Assembly: GCA_028281725.1 (NCBI GenBank)
Contig: JANQJJ010000328.1
Coordinates: forward strand, 1 to 41,233
DNA from: Pirellulaceae bacterium
GTDB lineage: Bacteria; Planctomycetota; Planctomycetia; Pirellulales; Pirellulaceae
DNA length: 41,233 nucleotides
Reading direction: 5' to 3'
The notes beneath the pieces are model-generated. The model had not been told where the DNA came from. It searched no databases and worked only from the letters and a program-made list of their open reading frames with translations. Positions 34,102 through 41,233 of the stretch are shown here, in pieces. The position numbers were made by a program, and so were the translations under genes. Every line of letters starts with the position of its first letter. Positions within the stretch are counted from its first letter, which is position 1.

Positions 34102-35568
34102 ATGAAAACGTTAGATTCACGTTGGCCGGTTTTGTTACTTTTCGCCTCGCTGAGTGTGCAGGCTCAGGCGGCGGAAAAGCCGAATTTCCTGTTGATTGTG
34201 ACGGACGACCAGGCCCCCGAGACGCTCGGTTGCTACGGCAACGAGGTCTGCCGGACACCGAACTTGGATCGACTGGCCGAGGAGGGCATGGTCTTTCACG
34301 ACGCGCATCACATGGGCGCTTGGAAAGGCGCCGTGTGTACCGCCTCACGAACGATGATTATGACGGGACGGACCGTTTGGAATATCCCCGGTGCGACCGG
34401 CCCAGGCCTGAAGTTTCCCAAAGACTTTCGCAACCAAGTCGCCCGAGATTCCTTCCCCGCTGTCTTTAATCGAGCCGGCTACGATACGTTCCGCACGTGC
34501 AAGCGAGGCAATAGCTTCGAGGAGGCAAACCAGCTGTTCTCCACCAGCCGAATTGCATCGAAGCGGAGCGGAACGGAAGAGGGAGGAAGCGCCTGGCATG
34601 GCGATCAGGTCATGGAGTATCTTCGGCGGCGGCAGGCGTCGCGCGACCAGGAACCGTTTTTGATTTACTTTGGGTTCTCCCATCCCCACGATCCTCGCAA
34701 TGCTCCGCAAGCGTTGGCTGAGAAGTATGGCGCGGACAATAGCGGACCTGCGGAAAAGCCTAATCCGAACGCACCTCCCTTGCAGATCAACTACCTGCCC
34801 CGGCATCCGTTTCATCACGGACATCCGGGCCTGCGAGATGAAGAAAAGGTGCAAGGTGTCCTGACGCGCCGGGATGAAGCTACGATTCGGAACGAGTTGG
34901 GACGCGAGTACGCCTGCATCGAAAACATCGATACGCAAGTAGGTCGAGTGCTCGACCAGCTGCAGGCGATGGGAGAACTCGACCACACCTACATCATTTT
35001 TACGGCCGATCACGGCATCGCGGTTGGGCGGCACGGGTTGACTGGAAAACAGAATCTGTACGAACACACTTGGCGAGTACCATTGATCGTGAGTGGCCCG
35101 GGCATTCAGGCCGGTAGCGAAGCGTCCGGTTACGTCTACCTGCTCGATGTGCTGCCAACGCTGTGTGATTTGGCCGGCGTGGATATCCCGGCTTCGGTCG
35201 AAGGTAAAAGTTTTCGCCGAGTGCTCGAGGGAGAATCCGACCGCATCCGCGACGTGATGTATGGTGTTTACTGCGGAGGCACCAAGCCTGGAATGCGTTC
35301 GGTCAAGACGGACGGTTGGAAGCTGATCAAGTACGACGTGCTCGACGGTCAGGTGCGCGAGACTCAGATGTTCAATCTCCGCGAGAATCCACGTGAATTC
35401 TTGGTCGAACACCAGGCCGCCGACGTTGTGCAATTGTTGGGGCACCAACCCGATCCCGGGCAAGTCAACTTGGCAGACCATCCCGAGTTCGCCGAGCAGC
35501 GCCAGAAGCTCGAAGGGCTACTTCAGTCAGAGATGCAGCGACTAGGCGATCCCTACGAACTGAAATAG
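34102..35568 (+). CDS. Secreted sulfatase with CTASR active-site motif
   Basis: 488 aa from the ATG at 34102 with GGAG five bases upstream; the frame extends upstream but the signal peptide (1-23, ending VQAQAA) fixes this start. The alkaline-phosphatase fold of S1 sulfatases follows: metal-binding NFLLIVTDDQ (Asp35, Asp36), formylglycine motif C-T-A-S-R (Cys79 to Arg83), FGFSHPHDPR (His), and IIFTADHGIAVGRHG with metal-binding Asp/His, then TGKQNLYEH (Lys). The usual Pro of CxPxR is Ala, a variant accepted by some maturases. Periplasmic or surface removal of sulfate from glycans is expected; the exact substrate is unknown. It lies 254 bp behind the uxaE-like gene and may supply desulfated sugars to that route. 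Confidence 0.9.
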   Translation: MKTLDSRWPVLLLFASLSVQAQAAEKPNFLLIVTDDQAPETLGCYGNEVCRTPNLDRLAEEGMVFHDAHHMGAWKGAVCTASRTMIMTGRTVWNIPGATGPGLKFPKDFRNQVARDSFPAVFNRAGYDTFRTCKRGNSFEEANQLFSTSRIASKRSGTEEGGSAWHGDQVMEYLRRRQASRDQEPFLIYFGFSHPHDPRNAPQALAEKYGADNSGPAEKPNPNAPPLQINYLPRHPFHHGHPGLRDEEKVQGVLTRRDEATIRNELGREYACIENIDTQVGRVLDQLQAMGELDHTYIIFTADHGIAVGRHGLTGKQNLYEHTWRVPLIVSGPGIQAGSEASGYVYLLDVLPTLCDLAGVDIPASVEGKSFRRVLEGESDRIRDVMYGVYCGGTKPGMRSVKTDGWKLIKYDVLDGQVRETQMFNLRENPREFLVEHQAADVVQLLGHQPDPGQVNLADHPEFAEQRQKLEGLLQSEMQRLGDPYELK

Positions 35569-35666
35569 GGCTGCTCGGACGCAAGCCGGAGGCTTTATCC
35601 TGCCGGTGCTCCGCCGCTGAAGGCGCCGGTGGATCTGAGACAGCTCCACCTACGCGCTTGGAGCGC

Positions 35667-36494
35667 TTAACGCTGCATCAGGAGCACGACGATGAGTACC
35701 ACGAGCAGAACGAGTGCCAGCACGGATAACGCAGCGATCATCAACATGTAATTACGTTTGCGCCGAAGCTTTCGAGCGGCGCGGTTTTTCTCGCTCAGCG
35801 AAAGTGAGGGCGTTGCGGGACCGGTCGCGGGTTGCTCGGTCACTGAGTCCTGAGGAAAAGGCGTAGCCGATGGCGCGGCTGCCGGAGCGTCATCGGCGGG
35901 CATCTCGCGCTGGAAGTAGTCTTCGAAGACTTGTCCTGCCAGCAGCCACTCCGGCCATCCGTCTCGCCAAACCAAAGAGTCTGCCGTGACGCGGTTCTCA
36001 ATCAGCCACTGCATGAACGCCTCGCTCGGCGCCGGACCATACTGCCCTCCGGAGGCTGGGCGCACGTACCAGGCCACGCCGGGAGCCTCCGCCAACGCCC
36101 CCGGAAGGGCCTGCTTGGGTTCGAGCTGAGGCGGCTCAGCCGGAGGCGTCTCTGGTGGACTTGGCGCAGACGCCTCAGGCGTGCCAGCGGATGTTCCCGG
36201 CAGCTCGTTGGCAGGCTCGGATGCGGCTGAACGTGAAGCGGTAGCGGGGCCGGCGGGAGGCTGTTGCTCCTTCGCGGGTGCCGGCTCAGCAGCCAACTCC
36301 TCTCGGCCGGCTGCCTGTGCGGAGCTAGCCATGGCAACCTCCAACGGCAGATTGACATCCAACGATACCTCGGCGTCGGTCAAGGGCACACGAAAACTCC
36401 CCTGGCACTTGGGACACTTGCCTCGTTTTCCCGCTAGAAAATCCTTCACGTGCAGTTCGTGTTCGCAGTGATGGCAACGAAAACGAATTCCCAC
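35667..36494 (-). CDS. Zinc-ribbon, GYF_2 tail-anchored membrane protein
   Basis: 275 aa from a GTG at 36494 with GGAG eight bases upstream. The N-terminal zinc ribbon has CHHC (Cys7, Cys10) and CPKC (Cys27, Cys30). A long disordered linker rich in Pro, Ala, Glu and Ser follows (about 55-140). A GYF_2/DUF4339 domain covers about 140-195 (WYVRPASGGQYGP, then SLVWRDGWPEWLLAGQV). A basic stretch precedes one C-terminal membrane helix (about 249-272), so the protein is tail-anchored with its body in the cytoplasm. GYF_2 domains are common in planctomycete membrane proteins and probably bind peptides. It starts 81 bp after the cytochrome gene on the same strand. Confidence 0.82.
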   Translation of the reverse strand: MGIRFRCHHCEHELHVKDFLAGKRGKCPKCQGSFRVPLTDAEVSLDVNLPLEVAMASSAQAAGREELAAEPAPAKEQQPPAGPATASRSAASEPANELPGTSAGTPEASAPSPPETPPAEPPQLEPKQALPGALAEAPGVAWYVRPASGGQYGPAPSEAFMQWLIENRVTADSLVWRDGWPEWLLAGQVFEDYFQREMPADDAPAAAPSATPFPQDSVTEQPATGPATPSLSLSEKNRAARKLRRKRNYMLMIAALSVLALVLLVVLIVVLLMQR

Positions 36495-36575
36495 TCTAAG
36501 GCTCCTATGTCATTCAGTTTGTCGCTGCAAAACAGTTCGTGGCTCAGGATGTTCAGCCGCTGCATCCACGGTGCG

Positions 36576-37559
36576 CTACCGGAAGTTGTCGTGACAGTCA
36601 GCGCAACTTTGGCCGAGTTTTCCACTTGCCTGACGAGCAAGCTCCGCGTCGTTGGTCTGGACCGCCAAGCCAATCTGCTGAGCTTGCCTGATCATCTCTT
36701 TCGCAAATGCAACATAATCATCGTCCGTGGCGTCGGGCATTTCCTCTTCCATTGCGACTTTACCCAAAACCGCGATTAATTCGGCATACCGCTGCAGCTG
36801 TTCCCGGTTTTCCTCAAACGCGGATTGGCTACCGGTGTAGTTGGACACGTGCTCCTGCTGAGCCCACTGGAGCAACTGCATCAACGGGACTCGGTCAATC
36901 AGCTTCGACCAATCGGTCTCCGATCTGGCTTCACCGGCGAGCGGCGAACCGTTTAGCAGATCATCCAAGTCCAGCATGCGTTTTTTAGCCTCTTGGTAGA
37001 CTTGGTCCGAGCCAACCTTCGTATTGGCCGCAACCCGGCTGAGTAACTCTCGGGCGATGGCCGCGCTCTTCTTCCAACGCACATCTCCGGGGTAAGTTTC
37101 GATAATCGCAAAAAGGAGTGCTTGAAGTGAGAATTCTTTTCTGGCGCTCGCAAAACCTCCTCCCTTGAACGCTGCCGGAGTGGTTACCACGCGATCCAGA
37201 CGCAGTTTTGCCCCTTTGATTAGATCTTCCAGCGCGTCGGGGGAGATCAGATTCTTCCACGCCATCGGGTCCCGAGAATCATTCGGGTCCTGGGAGTTGC
37301 TGCCCCCGGGCTGGGGAACTACCTGATCGGGCGTACTGGCTGCTGTCCTCAGAGCGGATTGGGCACTTGGCAACTCGCCCTGGAGCAGGCTGGCGGCGTC
37401 GGAAAAGAACACACCGCCAAACTGTCCGTCCTGGAAATCGGGTGCCTTGGCCCGCTGCGGCTTGCGCGAGCTTTGAGCGGGGAGCGGTGCGGCGAGGCAG
37501 AGCACGATCCCTAGCGCGATCCAGCTGGCAAGCGCAGGGCGTTCTCGGGAATCTATCAT
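36576..37559 (-). CDS. Secreted cytochrome c'-like protein with C-terminal CxxCH
   Basis: 327 aa from the ATG at 37559; a TTG four codons upstream is the alternative. A signal peptide (about 1-30, LASWIALGIVLCLAAPLPA) is followed by a low-complexity region (about 35-105). A largely helical domain follows (about 110-327), with KEFSLQALLFAIIETYPGDVRWKKSAAIARELL and a terminal helix ending in CADCHDNFR. The haem motif right at the C-terminus is typical of class II cytochromes c (c' and c556) on a four-helix bundle. It should carry one haem in the periplasm. The partner is unknown; the next gene on this strand is the GYF_2 protein. Confidence 0.82.
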   Translation of the reverse strand: MIDSRERPALASWIALGIVLCLAAPLPAQSSRKPQRAKAPDFQDGQFGGVFFSDAASLLQGELPSAQSALRTAASTPDQVVPQPGGSNSQDPNDSRDPMAWKNLISPDALEDLIKGAKLRLDRVVTTPAAFKGGGFASARKEFSLQALLFAIIETYPGDVRWKKSAAIARELLSRVAANTKVGSDQVYQEAKKRMLDLDDLLNGSPLAGEARSETDWSKLIDRVPLMQLLQWAQQEHVSNYTGSQSAFEENREQLQRYAELIAVLGKVAMEEEMPDATDDDYVAFAKEMIRQAQQIGLAVQTNDAELARQASGKLGQSCADCHDNFR

Positions 37560-38077
37560 CGGCAGAGTCAAGTTTGGCGGACTGTCTAGCTACGGTTCGT
37601 TAGCCGGGTTCTATCACAACCTCTCAATTATACACCGTCGGAAGAGCGCTGCGTTACCGGCAAAATCTGACCAATAGGTCGTCGGTAAGGATTTGGTAAA
37701 ATTTGCCGGCAGATAGTTTGTCGTGATCTCCTCGCGCTGATCGATAGCCGCTGTATCGGCAGCAAAATAGGATGACCGCTCACGCTCTGAGCTGGCCGAG
37801 AGACGAATGAGATTTGCGGTCAACGGCCATGGATGGGGTTCGAACTGGCTAACGTAAGGTCGCATTGCCCGCGCAACATGCAAGGAATCCCACTGCGCCG
37901 CGAAAGTCGGCACTCGTCACCGGCGTCTTCTGCCCGAGAGACCCGCCTGTGCCGCGTCCGTCTGGGAGAGGCTTCGGATGACTTCCGCCGGTCGAGCGTC
38001 CTTTCTTGCCAGTCCACGAATGCTACCTATCCAGCTCTCCGTGCGCTTGGAAGAGAGTAGTTCCTAGGAGTCCGATC
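37560..38077. other. Divergent intergenic region between cytochrome and RNase H-like genes
   Basis: 518 bp with no supported gene. It must hold the promoter of the minus-strand cytochrome gene (a TATAAT box is seen at 37627-37632) and that of the plus-strand RNase H-like/glgB genes. A GGTTCGAAC string near 37840 recalls a tRNA T-arm, but no tRNA can be folded around it. Confidence 0.55.
37627..37655 (-). promoter_or_regulatory. Candidate promoter of the cytochrome gene
   Basis: On the minus strand a perfect TATAAT lies at 37632-37627, about 68 nt before the ATG at 37559. The hexamer 17 bp upstream (AACGCA) does not match a -35 consensus, so only the -10 box is good. Confidence 0.3.
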
Positions 38078-38740
38078 ATGGTCATGGCCCATCCCCACTT
38101 CCTGCTGTTCTGCGATACCCATGTCTCAGGTGATTCCGGCCAAGGCTCGGCGTCGTACTCGCCCGGGCAGGGTGCCGGTCGCTGGCACTTCGTGCTCGAG
38201 CGACTCGATGGGCCCGAACGATTGGAGGCGACCGATGCTGAGTCGGCGACCAGTCGCGACCGACTCGCGCTGCTGTCCGTCGTTCGCGGTCTGGAAGCGA
38301 TTGAACAACCCAGCAGCGTCACGCTGGTAACGACCAGTCGCTACGTGTCACGTGGCCTGCGATATGGTCTGACGACCTGGCGCGAGGCCGACTACACCTG
38401 GGAGCGTTTTGGCTCGCAGATACCGATTCGAAACGCCGACCTGTGGCGGCGAATCGATGGGGCGATGCAATATCACGCAGTGACCTGCCGATTGATTCAG
38501 TCCGCATTGCCGGAAGAGAGAGCACGAGCAGCCACCGGGGCGGAAGGGCACGCAAGTACTGGCCCTGCGGCGGAGAATCTTGCCGTCGGTAACGCCAACG
38601 GCTTGGCGGCCAGGACATCGTGGGATTCCACGTCTGCGGATGCCCGAAATCAGCCGGTCAACTGGTGGCACCAGGCGTCCGCATCAATCCGGCGGTGGAG
38701 TGGAAGAATCCAGGCAAAACCAGCCTTTTATGGAACTTAG
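38078..38740 (+). CDS. RNase H-like protein lacking catalytic acidic residues
   Basis: 220 aa from the ATG at 38078 with AGGAG seven bases upstream. Residues 8-150 follow the RNase HI fold: strand with FLLFCDTHVSG (Asp13, first catalytic position), helix RLALLSVVRGLEAI, strand SVTLVTTSRYVSRGL, and NADLWRRIDGAMQYH. Compared with RNase HI, the Glu of the helix (E. coli E48) appears as Arg62 and the Asp of the TDS motif (D70) as Thr86. Hydrolysis of RNA-DNA hybrids is therefore doubtful, and a binding or structural role is possible. I recall similar planctomycete proteins with VTSSRYV. The C-terminal 60 residues are Ala/Ser-rich and unstructured-looking. It ends 76 bp before glgB and may be cotranscribed with it. 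Confidence 0.75.
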   Translation: MVMAHPHFLLFCDTHVSGDSGQGSASYSPGQGAGRWHFVLERLDGPERLEATDAESATSRDRLALLSVVRGLEAIEQPSSVTLVTTSRYVSRGLRYGLTTWREADYTWERFGSQIPIRNADLWRRIDGAMQYHAVTCRLIQSALPEERARAATGAEGHASTGPAAENLAVGNANGLAARTSWDSTSADARNQPVNWWHQASASIRRWSGRIQAKPAFYGT

Positions 38741-38816
38741 ATCGCGGTCGGCGGGCCTCCAAGTCCTGACGGCTTGCGTCAATCGGGTTATAACATTTAC
38801 ACAACGGGAGAAGGAT

Positions 38817-41024
38817 GTGCGAACTCAGCTGTCGTTACAAGGGATCAGTCGCTTAGTCGAAGGAACCTTAGAGAACCCAGCCCAGCTACTCGGCCCCCAT
38901 CGGGTCAACTACGGTGAACGCCAAGCGGTTTCGGTTCGAGCTTTTTTGCCTGACAGTGAGCAAGTATGGTTGGTAGATCAGGAGCATCGCAATGTACGGC
39001 CCATGCGTCGCATTCACCCATCCGGATTCTACGAGGCCATTTGCCCCTCCGACCAATCCGACTCCTCAAGCTATCGACTTCGCGTCGCTTCCAAGAACGG
39101 CGATATAACTGAGATGCATGATCCCTACGCTGTCGAACCTTTGCTCTCTGAGTTCGATCTATTCCTGTTCGGCGAAGGCCGCAACTGGCAAATGTACAAC
39201 AAGCTCGGAGCGCATCAGCGGACCGTCGATGAGGTATCCGGGGTCAACTTTGCTGTCTGGGCTCCGAACGCGGAGAATGTCCAAGTCATCGGCGATTTCA
39301 ACTATTGGGATGGCCAGCAGCACCCCATGCGGAAGCACATTCCGGCAGGTGTCTGGGAACTGTTTGTGCCCAACATCGGCGCCGGCGAAAAGTACAAGTT
39401 CAGGATCAAAATGCAGGGTGGGCATACGATCGATAAGACCGATCCCAATGGCTTCTATGCCGAGCTGCCGCCCCGCACTGCGTCGATCGTGACGCCGCTG
39501 GATAACTATACCTGGAACGATTCTGCCTGGCTCAGCCGCCGAGAGGGTCGCGATCCACTGCGCGATCCGATCAACATCTACGAACTGCACCTGGGTAGCT
39601 GGCGCCGGGATCCCGAAGGCCATCACGGCTGGATGAACTACCGCGATATTGCACACCAGTTGGTGACTTACTGCCAGGAAATGGGCTTTACGCACGTGGA
39701 ACTGATGCCGATCAGCGAGCATCCGTTTACCGGCTCCTGGGGCTACCAAACCGTCGGCTACTTTGGCGTCACCAGCCGTTTTGGTACGGCCGAAGACTTC
39801 ATGTACTTCGTCGACCACTGCCATCAAAACAACATTGGTGTTCTGCTCGACTGGGTGCCCGCCCACTTTCCCAAAGACGGTCACGGACTGAAGAACTTTG
39901 ATGGTTCGGCCCTGTACGAACACGCCGACCCGCGACAGGGAGAACACCCGGACTGGGGCACGATGATCTTTAACTACGGACGGAACGAAGTCCGAAACTT
40001 TCTGATCTCCAACGCGCTGTTTTGGCTCGACAAGTACCACATCGACGGATTACGGGTTGATGCCGTCGCCAGCATGCTCTACCTGGACTACAGCCGCAAC
40101 GAAGGAGAATGGGTTCCCAATGCCTACGGTGGCCGAGAGAACCTGGACGCCATTCACCTGTTGCGCGAGTTCAACGAGCAAGCTCACGGACAGTATCCGG
40201 GAATTCTGACCCTGGCAGAGGAATCGACCGCCTGGCCGGGCGTCAGTCAGCCCACCAGCTGCGGCGGCCTCGGATTCTCCATCAAGTGGAACATGGGCTG
40301 GATGAATGACACGCTGCGATACATGCGGCATGAACCCATTCACCGCCAGTATCATCACGATGAGCTGACATTCAGTCTGATTTACGCGTTCACGGAGAAC
40401 TTTGCGCTGCCCTTGTCGCACGACGAGGTAGTCCATGGCAAAGGTTCCTTGATCAGCCAGATGTCAGGCGACCTGTGGCAGAAGTTTGCCAACCTGCGTT
40501 TGCTCTACTCGTACATGTGGACGCACCCCGGCAAGAAGCTCCTGTTTATGGGAAGCGAGCTAGCCCAGTGGCATGAGTGGGATTATGACTCGGAAATCCA
40601 ATGGGACCTGCTGGGGTGGGACACGCATAGCGGCGTGAAGAAAATGCTGAGTGACCTCAATCATATGGTGGTTCGCGAGCCCGCTTTGCACGAGGTCGAC
40701 TTCGATGCGGATGGTTTTGAATGGATCGACTGCATGAATCGCCATGACAGCGTCATTAGTTTCATGCGGAAAGCCGAGGATCCCGAAGACTTTGTCATTG
40801 TCGCCTGCAATTTCACTCCCGTCGTTCGCGAAGGCTATCTCATCGGCGCCCCCAAAGAGGGCTTCTATCGAGAGATTTTCAACAGCGATTCGAACTTCTA
40901 CGCCGGTAGCAACGTGGGCAATTACCCAGGCTGCAACGCAACCGACAAGGCCCATCACGGTCGCCCCGCTTCGTTGAAAGTCGATTTGCCGCCGCTGGCA
41001 ACCGTGGTGTTTAAACCGGAATAG
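38817..41024 (+). CDS. glgB: 1,4-alpha-glucan (glycogen) branching enzyme
   Basis: 735 aa from a GTG at 38817 with GGGAG six bases upstream, which gives the usual GlgB length; the frame continues upstream through the end of the RNase H-like gene. GlgB cuts an alpha-1,4 chain and rejoins it as an alpha-1,6 branch. It has the two N-terminal beta-sandwich modules (about 20-230, with VNFAVWAPNAENVQVIGDFNYW), then the GH13 barrel with DWVPAHFPKDGHGL, nucleophile Asp415 in GLRVDAVASML, acid/base Glu468 in LTLAEES, and Asp536 in LSHDEVVHGKGSL. The C-terminal beta domain ends in LPPLATVVFKPE. All catalytic residues are present. No other glg gene is in the window. Confidence 0.96.
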   Translation: MRTQLSLQGISRLVEGTLENPAQLLGPHRVNYGERQAVSVRAFLPDSEQVWLVDQEHRNVRPMRRIHPSGFYEAICPSDQSDSSSYRLRVASKNGDITEMHDPYAVEPLLSEFDLFLFGEGRNWQMYNKLGAHQRTVDEVSGVNFAVWAPNAENVQVIGDFNYWDGQQHPMRKHIPAGVWELFVPNIGAGEKYKFRIKMQGGHTIDKTDPNGFYAELPPRTASIVTPLDNYTWNDSAWLSRREGRDPLRDPINIYELHLGSWRRDPEGHHGWMNYRDIAHQLVTYCQEMGFTHVELMPISEHPFTGSWGYQTVGYFGVTSRFGTAEDFMYFVDHCHQNNIGVLLDWVPAHFPKDGHGLKNFDGSALYEHADPRQGEHPDWGTMIFNYGRNEVRNFLISNALFWLDKYHIDGLRVDAVASMLYLDYSRNEGEWVPNAYGGRENLDAIHLLREFNEQAHGQYPGILTLAEESTAWPGVSQPTSCGGLGFSIKWNMGWMNDTLRYMRHEPIHRQYHHDELTFSLIYAFTENFALPLSHDEVVHGKGSLISQMSGDLWQKFANLRLLYSYMWTHPGKKLLFMGSELAQWHEWDYDSEIQWDLLGWDTHSGVKKMLSDLNHMVVREPALHEVDFDADGFEWIDCMNRHDSVISFMRKAEDPEDFVIVACNFTPVVREGYLIGAPKEGFYREIFNSDSNFYAGSNVGNYPGCNATDKAHHGRPASLKVDLPPLATVVFKPE

Positions 41025-41136
41025 TCCGCTCTGAGTTGGAGTCCATGCCGCGCCTAACGCCGCTGTTTTTGGTGCCAGTACCGTCGGTGGCCTGAGAGTT
41101 TTCCAATCCCGCAAGACTTTCACGAAGGGAAAGAAC

Positions 41137-41233
41137 ATGGCATCGCCTCCCCTGGTGCCGGCAAACTGGCAGCTCCCAGAGGATTTTCGACGGCGACTCG
41201 GTACAAGCGTTGGCCGGCAACGGCTGATGACCC
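41137..41233 (+). CDS. Start of an unidentified gene, cut by window edge
   Basis: An ATG at 41137, preceded by GAAGGGA seven bases earlier, opens a frame that runs to the end of the window (32 codons). The visible start, MASPPLVPANWQLPEDFRRR, is soluble and without a signal peptide. It resembles the start of a planctomycete-conserved protein of unknown function, but too little is present to say more. It follows glgB by 112 bp. Confidence 0.65.
   Translation, partial: MASPPLVPANWQLPEDFRRRLGTSVGRQRLMT

Noticed and set aside
37830..37860. GGTTCGAAC string resembling a tRNA T-arm
   Set aside because: No acceptor, anticodon or D stems can be formed around it.
1..41233. CRISPR array, rRNA, tRNA or prophage genes
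   Set aside because: No regularly spaced repeats, no conserved rRNA strings, no tRNA cloverleaf and no phage-type genes were recognised; the tandem repeats present are protein-coding Gly-rich tracts.

Overview
The window looks like a chromosomal segment of a planctomycete, most likely a member of the Pirellulales. This is inferred from the gene content: a two-domain PilM-like protein with glycine-rich partners, a GYF_2/zinc-ribbon tail-anchored protein, a PVC-type SGNH-like/propeller/HEAT protein beside a PVC-type cytochrome c protein, a degenerate RNase H-like protein, a secreted caspase-like protein, a sulfatase and a UxaE-type epimerase. The DNA is moderately GC-rich. I found no tRNA, rRNA, CRISPR array, intact transposase or prophage gene.

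Layout. 1-679 (-) is the truncated start of a conserved protein of unknown function. 1080-7990 (+) is a three-gene run: a PilM-type actin-like protein fused to a PilN-like membrane segment, followed by two single-pass membrane proteins with long Gly/Tyr/Met-rich repeats. It ends at a symmetrical hairpin terminator shared with a convergent secreted VWA protein (8150-9544, -). A secreted beta-propeller protein (9826-10797, +) and a DUF819-like membrane protein (10837-12333, -) follow. About 700 bp of dispersed short repeats (12334-13037) come next, then an ECF sigma factor module on the minus strand (15948 down to 13038): sigma factor, a possible 66-aa ORF overlapping both neighbours by 4 nt, a one-TM probable anti-sigma protein and a DUF4097-like surface protein.

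19606 down to 16102 (-) is a housekeeping run: rho, ribH, nusB, scpB. A secreted PDZ-caspase protein (20116-21396, +) converges on a large polytopic patatin-like phospholipase (21427-24474, -). After about 1.1 kb without a convincing gene comes a plus-strand stretch (25571-35568). It encodes a secreted SGNH-like/propeller/HEAT protein, a secreted HEAT/type-1-copper/cytochrome c protein, a zinc dehydrogenase, a TIM-barrel isomerase/epimerase, a tagaturonate epimerase-like enzyme and a sulfatase. The dehydrogenase and the UxaE-like enzyme together suggest a route L-galactonate -> D-tagaturonate -> D-fructuronate, with the sulfatase consistent with use of sulfated algal glycans; this is inference.

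The right end carries a GYF_2 tail-anchored protein and a secreted cytochrome c'-like protein (both -), then an RNase H-like protein lacking key acidic residues, a complete glycogen branching enzyme (glgB) and the first codons of another gene (all +).

The best candidate for an undescribed system is the PilM/Gly-Tyr-rich three-gene unit. Next are the ECF module with its tightly overlapped small ORF, the copper/haem redox pair and the caspase/patatin pair. Start codons were chosen by Shine-Dalgarno position and signal peptides; all functional assignments rest on motifs recognised by eye and recalled family knowledge, not on database searches.
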